From: Amia ocellicauda
Taxonomy: Eukaryota > Chordata > Actinopteri > Amiiformes > Amiidae
NCBI RefSeq assembly: GCF_036373705.1
Contig: NC_089852.1
Coordinates: 29,252,707 to 29,316,706 of the forward strand
Direction of reading: 5' to 3'
Length of the DNA: 64,000 nt
The notes beneath the pieces were generated by a model. The model had not been told where the DNA came from. It was given only the letters and a program-made list of their open reading frames with translations, and did no database searches. The position numbers and the translations under genes were made by a program. Positions 27,201 through 38,710 of the stretch are shown here, piece after piece (the stretch's first letter is position 1; every line of letters starts with the position of its first letter).

Positions 27201-30200
27201 CCTCACTCAGCAACTAGTTATAAAGATTCATATGTACAAAGCAATACGTCAAAATGTAATTGAAAAGGTTAACCACAGTACTGGTAGGGAGTATACATGC
27301 TGATCCTCTATCCCCTGTCAATTTGGAATTGGCAACTGTTAAAAAAAAAAAGCACTGCTATGACCTTTGTACTAAAATGGGAAAAGCATAGAAAGATAAC
27401 GCCTTATCTGTGTGCTACCAAGCCAATAACATTCTTTCCCAATTGTGAGAGCAAAGTGCAAACAGCAGTTATGGATGTATCTGAGGATGACTAAAGCTTT
27501 CACTAAAAACTCTGCAAGCACTAGCAAGTAGCTACATTCCTCATAGCTAAATACTACATCTAACAGACGGCACCCTCACGTTGTTCTTTTCAAACTTCCA
27601 GTTCTCTTCCTGTGCCAGAATTTGATCGACAACGGCCATGGCATCCCGACCCTGACGCACAAACTCCTTCTCCTGACAGAGAGAGAGAGTGGTTACATAT
27701 TGACACCAGAACACAATTATAGCACACTACTAGGGTGAAAGCAACTATGTTCAGCCTAAACAAGCCAGACAACGACATGGTGTTTGAAATCACTGCTGTG
27801 ACCACATTTCACTTCTGATGAACACATCATTGCATGAAAGCATATTTTGACCACTGTGACATTTTGTATTGCTTGAAAGTTCATTAGTGATAAACTAAAT
27901 ATCCTTCGCTCATCATAGATGTTTCTAGATAAATTAAATAAAAAAAAAAATCACCTACATGGGATATAATCATCTGCATTGATTTGTATATTAATGAATT
28001 TTTCAACCAAAAATGTACTTAAATGGTTATTGTTTTCGCTGTCTTTAACTAGGGCACAGGCTAACAACAGATTTACTAATCACTTGTTCTTGATTAAGAG
28101 GGGAGTTCAAATACCATGTTTTAGCATAGTTTTGAGTGTAAAATAATGATCAGCATATTGTATGCATTACGTGATGATGAAATACATGCAGAAATAACTA
28201 AACTTTGCTTTTAACCAGCAGAATGAAATCAAGTAATGGTTAAAAAAGTACAGCAGGTAACAACGGTTCCCACACTGCCAAACAGTAGAGACAAACTGAC
28301 AACCTGTCATCCTACAGTAACCCCTCACCTGTGCAGTGACAGCTCTGCGGCCGTGACCCTCTTCATCGAGTTCCTCATCAGAGCCTGTAGTGACAAATAC
28401 ACAGACAGACAGCTGTCAGGCCAGACAGACGGGGGACTGCTAGTCTCAGAAGGGCACTGTCCCTGCTGCCAGAAGGAAGTCCAGTGGGGACTGTCCTCTC
28501 ACAGAGCTGGGCTAAACAGGGAACCGGCAAGAGTCTCAGAACTGTTTTCAGTGGTTTTGCACATACAGCAGATAAACCAGATCTTTCCATTAACTCAACC
28601 ACAGCACAACCAGTAAGACCAATCACCATGCAGACTGTAACAGTGACGCTGTTTGCTTTAAAGGGCAGGTGATTCAGTCATTGTGGTAATGGAGAAGCAC
28701 TGTAATTGCACTGTTCTGTAAAGGTCAGGCGTTGCGATTGAAGGCACAATGATATAGTCATGGTCTAGGACCCGGTTTTGTGGCAATATGCACAGGCACT
28801 TCTTCAAGAAGAGAGTCTGAAGTGGCAACATTTGCAAGTTTCAGAGTTGCTCATCTCATTGCAAAATCATCACATGCCTATACCAATGAGATTTTTTTTT
28901 AATAAACAGAAATAGGAAATCTGCGTGATGTTGTTTGTAAGGAAAATAAAACATTTAAGAATGTTGGTGTTTCTAGAACGAGAACGCAGCGACACATAGC
29001 AGACATCGCAAAAATTGTGTTTCCTTTCTTGTTGTTCTGGATGAAATCACTGATGCGCCTGATACAACATTTTCATTCATGGCATCACAGAAACATTCAC
29101 CCGAAACTGGCACCTCTTGCTTCTCTACATGGCAGGATCACTGGCATTGACATTTTGAATACTTTTCATAATTTAGAAAGCGATGAAGATAAACTGACAG
29201 CAGGAACTTTCTATCCAGGCAAGGTTCCAGTCTTTCATGACAAACTGCCCATTGCTACATTGAAACTCAATGCTTTCTCCTTAATTATATATTGTTTATA
29301 TATTGTTTGTTGTTTATACTGTATGTTCCTTTTCAATGACACATGCTTTTAATCCTAAACAGTTATTTTGTTATACATAAAGCACACAGGCAGAGGATCA
29401 TTAATACATAAATAGATAAATGGATGTGCGTTGAGCAGGCAGAGCTCTAGGGCATTGTGAGGTTTATTGGGTTTAAAAAAAATGTAATAGGTTTAGTTGC
29501 CTTGGAAACTACAATATTTACTTGTAAAGTTTAAAGTTTTAAAGGTCTACCATATTCAGGCTGTTTCTATCATGTGTATGGCCACGGTTATTAAAGTGGG
29601 CTTCATAAACACCCTTATATACCTGTAAATAACTTAATGCTGGTTTTGAAGGTTTTAATCTAGCAAAAATGTTGTCTATGTGTAGTAAACAAATGGCCTA
29701 CTGTTGTTTGACCATTAAACTTCCTGTTGCAGTTACAGAAGTTACAATAGGTTAATGGTATGATAAGCGTTTAGAAATCTGAACTGAAAGGACAAATTGC
29801 ATCAAATACAAACCTCAAAACAGAGAAAAACTGTGTTAAATTAAGTTAACATGAATCCTGTAGAAGATCTTCACAGGGTCTTGGAAGAACTTCTGAACAC
29901 CATTCCAAAAGTGTTGAAAATCAAAATTTGGATGTGTCCAAAGAAAAATGGAAACACTTGCTACGTGTTTAAATCAAAGTTTACCGAGTAACGTGGTGTT
30001 TTGGTATAGATCTCTTTCTAGTGTAGACCAGTAATGTGCAATTCAAATTCTAGGGCAGACATTTCCCAGGGTGCAGTGACTCACCTGCCAGTGACTCAGG
30101 GGGGGAGTAGAACTGGCCATCAGACAGGGCTCGGGGGTACAACAGAGGACCCTGCCCCGAGGCAGCATTCAGAGCTGCCAGATATGCTGAGAAACAGAGT

Positions 30201-33200
30201 GAGGGAGTAAGAGAGGAAATATGGGAGAGAGCGAGAGGGGGAAATCAGAGAAGAGATCCAGAAATTAATACAGGCAGAGAACAGGAAGAGGGTGAAATGA
30301 GATTTACAGATAATTGAAAGCAAAAAAAAAAAAAAACACCTACATGCAACACAATCCCTTTTCTCTTTCTGTCCTCTGAACCTCACTATTCTCCCCAAAC
30401 ATTTATTTTCTCTTTCTCTGATTCACTCAACTCCTTAGACTCACAATCAAGCTCACTCTGTTACCCAGTCTCTCCTACTCTCTCTAAACCTCATACAATA
30501 TTTTCTTTTTCTTTTCATCTATGTCACCACTTCCATTTAACAACTACCATTCTCCACCTCTCTCACCCCTCTCCTCTGCAGCCTCCTGCGTGAGCACTTT
30601 GAAGTCCAGAAACCATGTCTCCAGCCAGGCCACCACGAAAGAGGTGATTGGAAGCACATAGCCGAAGGCATTCTTGGACAGGAGCTGAGGAGGCACAACG
30701 TGTTTGCATCTCAAATTCATCCATCTAGCGAGTTAAACATGTGGTTTAGAATTGAAATACCTGTAAAGCTACATCAATTATGTCCATGATTTTGCTTCTG
30801 TAAATCTTAAAAATATCTGTGTTGACAAGAGAATCCAATTGTAAAAAGCAGATGTGTGTACTGTTAATGTTCAACAACTAATTAAGGACATTTAAAAAAA
30901 AAAAACTGATTAGACAACTCACAGATGTTGTAAGCAGACATTTGATTTTGAGAGTTAGGAACTGCTTTAACTGGCTGTTAAGACAGAATAGGTTAATTAA
31001 TATCCCTGATATTCACCAAAAGGACAAGTTATGCATTTTTATTTTTTAGGAAACACCCAGTTTAATATCCGTTTCCCTTCCTATCTGTAAAGCACTATAG
31101 AAATACTATTGTATTATTAGTAGCGGTTTTAGCAATAATAGTAATGAGAGTTTGAGCACAGGCTTCCCACTCACATTAGAGATGATGACTTTTGTGATGA
31201 GGAAGGAGCTGGTCACTAGAGTGGTGATCTGGGAGAGGCAGAGAACAAAGTAAGTGTCATGAAGCTCAGTGGAGCCTTGTTCATATAAGCTCATTTTGTA
31301 GGTTTCAAGGTCTGTTTTCCCCCCCGATTTATTATCTACATCTAAATGATCTATTATCTAGTTTGAAACCACACATATTTCATATATTGCAATTGTCTCC
31401 ATTTCTGCCTCTACACTACACTGAAAGAATCTCCAAAATAAATCTCGCTTCTTCACCTCACAGAACTTATATACAAAGAATATTGCATTATCCATCAGAA
31501 AGGTTCCAGTAATAAGACTATATAAATAAAGGCAAGCCTCTGTCCTGGTTATATGGGTCTGCCCCACTGGGAATAATTCTTACCGCGATAACCCACCAGT
31601 GCCTCAACCTCAGAGCTGCATAGCCCAGTTGCAGACAGAGGAATCTGAACAAGGCCAGGAGCTGAGAGAGACAAAGAGAGGGAAGTAAGACTCCAAAAAG
31701 CTGCATAAAACCCAGAAACTTACAACAATGGTCTAGAAATGCTCTAAATAGCTTTCCAAGACTGAGCAAGAATGACAAGAATGCTCTGTTATTCTAATGT
31801 CCCCAAATAGCCATACAGGACTGCCCTCAGTCTACAATGACCCTGAAGAGCAGACAGGTCTCCTCAGCTGGTGCAGCATTGTATGCAATAGACATAGATG
31901 AAAAGGGGGGAACTCACAAAGATATCAAAGAAGGAGGTTTTGAATTTGTATTTGATGACCTCTTCTTCCAAGTTCTGCCAGATAGAATCCTTGATCTAGG
32001 GATAGAGGACATCAGGTCAATGCAGATAACAGACACACAGACAAAAGAGGGGAATGATGGGCAGAGACTGTCATGCGAGTGTCAGGGATTGTTTATCAGG
32101 CATTGGAAACAGAATTGAGTGTTACAGGAACAACATTTTCATAACTTGCTTTCTTCCTGGTTTTCAAACTTGCAATGTTTGTCAGAGATTTATATGAGGA
32201 CAATGGGGTACTATTCTGCTAGTCTGTGACAAATATTTAATAACTAATTTGTGATGTGTTAGATCATAATCAGTCATATTATAGCACTGTTTGGAAATCA
32301 TATTAAAGCATTTCAATGAAAAGTCAGGTTCCTAGTTATTTGATATGGGTTAACGTGCATGGAGGAGTGAAAGCCTGCAACAAAAACTGCAGCACACAAA
32401 CCTACTGAAACTGACAAAGGTGCCCAGATTAACCAAATTGCCATCTTCATAGTTTGTTAAAATTGAGTTTTATTCTACCTTTATTCTACCTTCCATAGCA
32501 AATACAAATGCATAAAGAGCTAATATAGGAAATCTTGTCACTGACAATTCACTTATGTTCAATGTTTGTTACTTAATGCTATCTTTGTGATGTGAATGCT
32601 TTGTAGAACATCTTATCATTTGTAGACTAAATTAATAAACTACCCGTTAAAGTAATGAATTCAGTACTGCAATTACTGATAGTTTAAACTAGTACCAGTA
32701 TATTTTTCAATTTTAAGTTATTAAATGATCTATAGTAAAACATTACTTAAAGGAAAATTTTATATAATTGTTAGTAAAAAGGGGAAAACAGAATTGGTCT
32801 CCTTCGAAAAATGTAAAAAACGGAATTGGGCATTTTTGAAAAACAATTTTCAATTTCTCAAAATTGAAAATCAACAGCTCTAAGAGAGCAACAGTGAGAA
32901 ATAAACGCAGAGAGAGGCGCACACGGAGAAACTAACATTGAGCTCAATGATCCAGAGCAGCGAGATGAAGAGGAGGTCGAAGGTGACAAAGAGGCAGAAG
33001 GTGCGGCGGACATCAGAGATGGTGCGGCGCTCCCCTGGGGCAAAGTACAGTGATGGCAGGGACAGGGAATGCTGGGAGTATGAGGCGTTCAAGGATGCGA
33101 TGGCTGGGAGACTGGCCCCCAGTTCTCCATTCTCCACTCCCCCAGGCATCTTACTGCACACTGTGACCATGAGAGAGGAAGAGGAAGAGAGAGAAAGAAT

Positions 33201-36200
33201 CAAGCAAGGAAAAGAGGTATAGGGAAACTACAAATTTGCATACTATCCACCAGACTTATCCTTCAATTCAAGGGGTTTCAGAGAATGGTTAAGATAAACA
33301 GCACCTCTAAACTACTTGTGAATGTATTTGCAGTACTGAGTGCCAAGGAGAACAGATTATGACATTCAGCCTTGCTATAAAACATCCAGTGTTTACTGCT
33401 CAAGACTGGATAAAGGAATGGATTTTAAAAAATAAGTTAAAAAAAGGGAAGATTTATGGTATAAAATAAGAATGAGCTTGCAGGTCATTCATATGTACAA
33501 CATTTTTTTCAATTAAACTGCTATGTATTCTGTATTTTTTTTATCTCACTTTAAAGACATCTTCTACATAAATAATAACCTGTGACTTTTATATATTTAA
33601 TTAGAACATAGGTTTATATAAATGTATCAATCAACATTAAATATAAAAATAGTTTATGTATGTTGCATATTATTAAAAGTTAAAATACACTTGTATTTTC
33701 CTAGCGAAAAGAATGATAAGTTATTCTAAAGTAGTTTAAAAGTTTAAAGTATAATACATTTATACATTTGCTTATGAAGAATCAAGCGATTTAAATAATA
33801 CAAATAAATGTGATTTAAATCAGATCATCAACCTTTGTCAATTCACTGCTGAGTGAAGGCCTCCCCAAGAGGTTTCCACTTTTTTCAATATACAGCGTCT
33901 CTCTTCTTAAAAAATAAAAAATACTTTAGACAGATATTCAGGTGATTTACAAGTTTGGAAAACAGGTTGAATCTGAAGATCAACTATATCCTATAGGTAA
34001 TATCCATCTGTTTAATCAAGCAGATACACAAACTCTGATACAACATAACACCTTGGGACTTAGTATGTTATAACTGAGGTATGTAATAACCAGGTACTCT
34101 ACTTGCTGAAACCCCCCCCAAATTGTAAAATGTAATGTACTGTAAAAACTTGTCATAACTGATGAATGTAGCTACATATACAATGTGTATATAGTAATAT
34201 AAATGTTTGTTACATTAGAAACAAAATTACTTCATGTATCTACAGTTATACACAATGCAGTCTTTTTTACATTCTGTATTTTTATATGTGAAGTATTAAA
34301 TATGGCCAGTTAAATAAAATACCATAAAGTACAGTACTATAAATTAAAATGTAATGTCCCTGTACAAGTACTATACTGTAATTAGTACAGTATTGTTAAT
34401 TTACACATCACAGTATATTTGCATAAAGCTAAAGAAGCTTTGTACTGGATGTTTTGTAAGTGCATTTTACAAAAACCACACACACTTCTGCAAATCTAAA
34501 ACTTCTGCATTGCAAGTGTGAGGCGATAGCAAATAGCATGGTGCGGCAACATTGCTAAAGACCGGCAAAGCACAGACACACAACCTTGCCGTTAAGTAGC
34601 ACGTGTATTGTTTTACCAGAAGCTTACAGTTTATACTGTGAAGCCTAAGCACAGAGGTGGTGAATAGCCCACAGTCCTGATGCGTCACCAGTGGGGGGCA
34701 CAGGGAAGACACCACGTATAGGTGCAGTGAGGCCTTGCTGCAGACAACAGTGAGAGTCTTGTTTAAATAGAGAGAAATAGGAAGATCACAGGTCAGAGCC
34801 TTGAAACGCTCAGTGTGTCGGCTAACACATGGGGTTACAAACAGCTGAAGAATCCTTGGCAGAGCAGATGGCATGATCCCTCAGAGGGAGGGGAAACAGT
34901 AAAAGGCCCTGTAAAGAAAGGGAAGTCTCACCCAACTTTAAAAAGGGACAGTATCAATGCCTCAAGGCAGTTCTCCAGTGCACTTATTTATTCCTCTGTG
35001 GAGTTTGTGCTCCTACCTACCTAGCCTATCTTTTAAAGAAACCCTGCTTTTTCTGGAAGTGTCCACAATAATAAAACATGAAAAACTAAGATACCATTAG
35101 ACTTCAATTAAATAAACATTAACAAATTAACCTTTAAAACAAAATTACACATGAATCAATACGTTTTTCTTCTATTTGTTGTTTTACCATTTAAATTACA
35201 TATTTAAACTATCCTCTCTGCCCACCTCCTTTCTCAACTGCTACCCTGTGCTGTAGAGGGCCTTGGGGCATACACACCTTCATTCACAGGTGCTATGGCT
35301 TAAGTACATTAGTAATATAACTGTGTTGAGCAGTATGAAATGTAAATTAAATATAAATAATACAACAGATTTAAGTTTGCAACCCTTCAACTAGATCCAG
35401 CTCAATGGATTAGGAGAAAAAAGGAATGGATTGCAGCCATTTTGTAAAATAGCTGACACTGCCTTCACATTAATCTTCTATGATGGCACAATAGCAGAAA
35501 CTTTTCCTTAACACATGTTCCAGTGGTGTGCAAAATCTCATGCTTGTACCCCTAATGACAACTGCTTTCACGTATCTTCGCTACTCATTTATTTTCACCG
35601 TGCTGAGGCAAAGCACAATTAAAAAAACATGTATTTTTTATTTACATTGGCTAAATTTAAAATAAAAGCATTACTAGCTTAACAGCTACATTAACTTATG
35701 TGCTTGTAGGCTAACTGGTAACAATATAGGAAAGATTCTACATAAAAAGGATGTTCTCAGCTTCACCCTATACAAAGCGTGTATATCTATATAAATCCTA
35801 GTCTGGTGGCTATCATATCTAGTCCCTTTAACGTTCATTACCAACATGCTTCTCTTATAGTTTTGTCCAAGATAGGGTTAGAGTCCCCAGTAAACCTAGG
35901 CTTTCATTTTAAGGTCAGGATTGCTTTTCTACCATCTAATCTGAAATGGGTTTGGGCACCTGCCTCGTCACACAAGGGACCAGTTTGCTTCCCATTTTAA
36001 AAAGGCAAGGAGCCATTCATGGGGATGCAGGGGGACAGGAGCTTCCTCCCCTTAATTCACCTCCACCTCCTCCAGCCTCGCCCACACTGAGTCACAAATA
36101 TAATAAGTTGTTGAAAAGTCTCTGCACTGCAGTCTAGCATCCATAGTTCAGCATAAATATTATACATTTCATTTAGTTGTTAGACTAATTAAGTTAGACT

Positions 36201-37196
36201 AGAGAGATGTTGCCCCCATTCCTCACCAGCACACTGCACACACACTTCCAGGCTCTGCTCGACACACATTGTAGCCTAAAGGTTAGCTTCTGTACCTTCA
36301 ATAGATACATTATTAAAATACAAACTAATGCTGCAGGTGCCTTTTTGGTGATCTGACCTGTTTGGCAGATAGTCATTGCCTCAGACACGCATGAAATCTC
36401 CTTAGGATCTCAAATAAAGGACACAAGCACCGCTCTGCCACAGCCAAACCAAAAACTCAACGTAAACCCACATGGACCTAGATCCCTGGGAAAAAAAAGG
36501 GATCCTAAGGGCAAGTCACAAATGGGCTGTTATTCCACAAGAGCAGGACACAGGGATGCATCGCATACAGGTTATTAGGTCAATGTGGACAACTCATTGG
36601 TCGGGTCTAGTCTATGTAGATAGCAACGAGTTTCTCTCTCATTTGCATAGTCATGGCATCCCAGTCACGTTGTCTCAAACCACCACACAGCTGTTTTGGC
36701 GACTGCACTCAAGAGCACTGTTCTCATTTTTAAAGCACGGTATTGTCAAACACCTCGGTGTGTCAAACTCAGAAACCCACTGCGGAAATAAGGTGATTTC
36801 TTATAGTCGTGCTGGAGTGTAGCGTGATGTCCACAGCAACATGCAAGGACAAATAACACAGCAGCAGCAGCAGCAGCCGGTTTCACTTTGACTGAAAATA
36901 GCTCAATTGAAATAACCAGCACTCTACCTGTAATTTAGGCAACACAGCTCCGACAACGCAGTCATTGAATGTGTTAAAATCACACGGTGTTTGGAGTACT
37001 AATACACATTAACGATGCCAGACATACTCGGCTTTCCACAACAAACACCCCGACCCCGCAAGCCCGGCCGCCCCACTGCCCGCCACTGCCACCCGGGTAC
37101 ACTATCTGTAACAGGGCGTTTCTCCTACAGCATAACTCACACAAACTTACTCCCCGCCGTTAGTGACTGACCCGAAACTCACCCGATCCAGCTCAT
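24251..37196 (-). CDS. stard3: STARD3 (MLN64), late-endosomal cholesterol transporter, complete
   Basis: Fifteen minus-strand exons: 37183-37196 (first coding bases), 32937-33153, 31918-31995, 31584-31661, 31175-31228, 30567-30684, 30085-30186, 28329-28384, 27580-27672, 27051-27113, 26488-26583, 25212-25291, 24926-25030, 24573-24666, 24251-24358 (TAG at 24251-24253). All borders fit GT-AG and phase. Numbering is from the ATG at 33147-33149 (445 aa, human length); an in-frame ATG in exon 1 would add six residues. The MENTAL domain has four membrane segments: about 51-70 ([17 protein letters not shown]), 92-113, 119-139 and 147-167. A phospho-FFAT core, FYSPPES, at about 206-212 is the known VAP-binding, ER-contact site. 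The START domain spans about 230-445, with [56 protein letters not shown] and [11 protein letters not shown], all hallmark blocks. Known role: moves cholesterol between ER and endosomes. Nothing looks broken. Confidence 0.97.
25532..25580 (-). mobile_element. L2/V-SINE type 3' tail, isolated
   Basis: The minus strand reads TAAGTCACCCTTGGGTAAGG followed by GCATCTTCC and an AAT-rich end. It lies in intron 11 of stard3, about 150 bases before the Harbinger-like MITE. Confidence 0.6.
25731..25833. mobile_element. Short PIF/Harbinger-like MITE, copy 2
   Basis: Starts GGGCTGGTTTCACAGACC, followed by GATTAACACTAATCTTAACC. The right end (GCCAGTGATACCAGCT) is a degenerate inverted copy. It lies in intron 11 of stard3 (between the exons at 26488-26583 and 25212-25291) and shares ends and size with 15500-15605. 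Confidence 0.65.
26800..26850 (-). mobile_element. L2/V-SINE type 3' tail, isolated
   Basis: The minus strand reads GTAAATCACCCTGGATGAAG, then CAGTCTGAAAGG and AATAATAAT. It lies in intron 10 of stard3. Confidence 0.6.
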
Positions 37197-37300
37197 TACT
37201 TTCACTTCAGCTTCCGCGCAGCCGGGCGCGCTGGGAACACAGCTAGCACTTCACTTCCGGGTGGGGCTGCGCGCACGCAGGCGCAGAACAGAAATGAGAG
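37183..37300 (-). promoter_or_regulatory. stard3: stard3 exon 1 and CpG-rich core promoter
   Basis: Exon 1 ends at 37183 with the donor GATCGG|gtgagt. Upstream (37200-37290) the DNA is rich in CG. It carries a perfect ETS/GABP-type ACTTCCGG at 37253-37260 and an NRF1-like GCGCACGCAGGCG inside 37268-37286; no TATA box is visible at the expected distance. This is a typical housekeeping promoter, in line with broad STARD3 expression. The transcription start itself is inferred, not seen. Confidence 0.7.
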
Positions 37301-37459
37301 ATTGAAGCAAAACTGGAAATAAAATGACTTTTCACTCCCACTCAGAGCCGGTGGGTTAAACTAGCCAAAGCAGAGGAATAAATGTATCAATACTGCAGAG
37401 ATGTATGCATTTTATTAGTAGCCTATAGTCTATCACATTAAATAACTATTTATACTGCT

Positions 37460-37529
<70 letters not shown>
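37460..37529. repeat. (AAC)n(AAT)n compound microsatellite
   Basis: About 40 bases of AAC followed by about 30 of AAT, between the stard3 core promoter and the ZNF143/CRE island. Confidence 0.97.
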
Positions 37530-37592
37530 GCAAGTCAATTTCTTAATTCTCGAGGTCCAAAATAAATGAACAATGTGTGACCCTTACAAAAC

Positions 37593-37636
37593 ACTACAGT
37601 TCCCAGAATGCACAACGCGGGCGCGGTGACGTGACG
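37593..37636. promoter_or_regulatory. ZNF143-type motif followed by a CRE-like site
   Basis: ACTACAGTTCCCAGAATGC at 37593-37611 matches the long ZNF143/SBS consensus except at about one position. It is followed by a CG-rich spacer and TGACGTGACG at 37627-37636, a CREB/ATF-like site. The pair lies about 400 bases upstream of the stard3 start, in a small CG-rich island separate from the core promoter. It could serve stard3 or a divergent plus-strand transcript that was not identified. Confidence 0.65.
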
Positions 37637-37639
37637 ACC

Positions 37640-38653
37640 TGAAGGGTCGCGCTTTAGTAATGGGACCGACTAACTATCTCCCTTAGGCTCATCAGAGGTG
37701 CTACGGCATCTGTTTCAATATGACCATTAAGTAGAACAGAATTAGGTCTGGAACAAAGACGATCTCAGATACGCAGACCAGGGCACAATATCACTCTGAC
37801 AGGTGGACATCCAGAAAATAGCTAAATGTCCCACACTGATATCATGAATTTGCCATTATTTCACAATTATTATACTAAACTATACTTTTTTTACTTAAAT
37901 AAATAAATATAGATATACTGGATCCCCCCCCCCGCCCCAACACACAAAAAGAAAAAAGTCACACATAATACATGTATGCTAGTGTTAGATATAAAGAATA
38001 CAAATAATGTCATGTTATATTGTTATATTGTTATATTGATTGGCACACGTATTGGGAATGTATTTGAATACATATATTTTAATATGTAGCTAAAATGTTG
38101 AATGTATTTCAAACATTGGTGAAGGAAATATGTTTTAGCATGACAACAGTTTTCAAATATGTAATGTATTCAATATTAGAGGATCCCTGTGGGAAGAGGA
38201 AAAGCTGAACAGGGTGTGTGCCCACACTGGGAGGAGGGAGGCGGACAGACTGGGAGAAAAGCGCCGCCCGGAGGAGCCTTGCCACCCACTGGGTTTTATT
38301 ACCTACCAGTTTTGGTTATGGATGTTCAAGATTGTATTCTGGACTGATCTGTAAAAAGGAACATAAGAGACTGATATAAGCACAATTGCACTTCTCTTGT
38401 ATTACTCTGTATTGGTGTATATTGCTTCTAGATATTGTTTAGGGGAACAATAGAAAAAGGTGAAAGTTGCACAGATAGATGGGAAAGGCTGTCAATAGGA
38501 GGTAAGGTAGTGAGAGCAGTGGAGACAAGGGTGGAGGGGAGCCATGAAAATGCAAGCTCAAACATTAATAATAATTGAAAAAGTATAAAATTGTAAAAAC
38601 AATATAAAAGTTCAAAATAACAATAACATTGTAATTTAAATAATAATAATTTA

Positions 38654-38710
<57 letters not shown>

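Noticed and set aside
29851..29991. 46-codon plus-strand frame beginning [14 protein letters not shown]
   Set aside because: Resembles the NPIEHLW region of transposases only superficially; short enough to be chance, and no neighbouring transposase motif was seen.
34467..34874. 135-codon minus-strand frame inside stard3 intron 1
   Set aside because: Cys/Leu-rich without domain or exon borders; lies in the first intron of a complete gene.
36472..36822. 116-codon plus-strand frame near the stard3 promoter
   Set aside because: No homology recognised; could only be revived by evidence for a divergent transcript.
37460..38709. Possible CRISPR-like regular repeats
   Set aside because: These are simple AAC/AAT microsatellites without spacers; the window is vertebrate.
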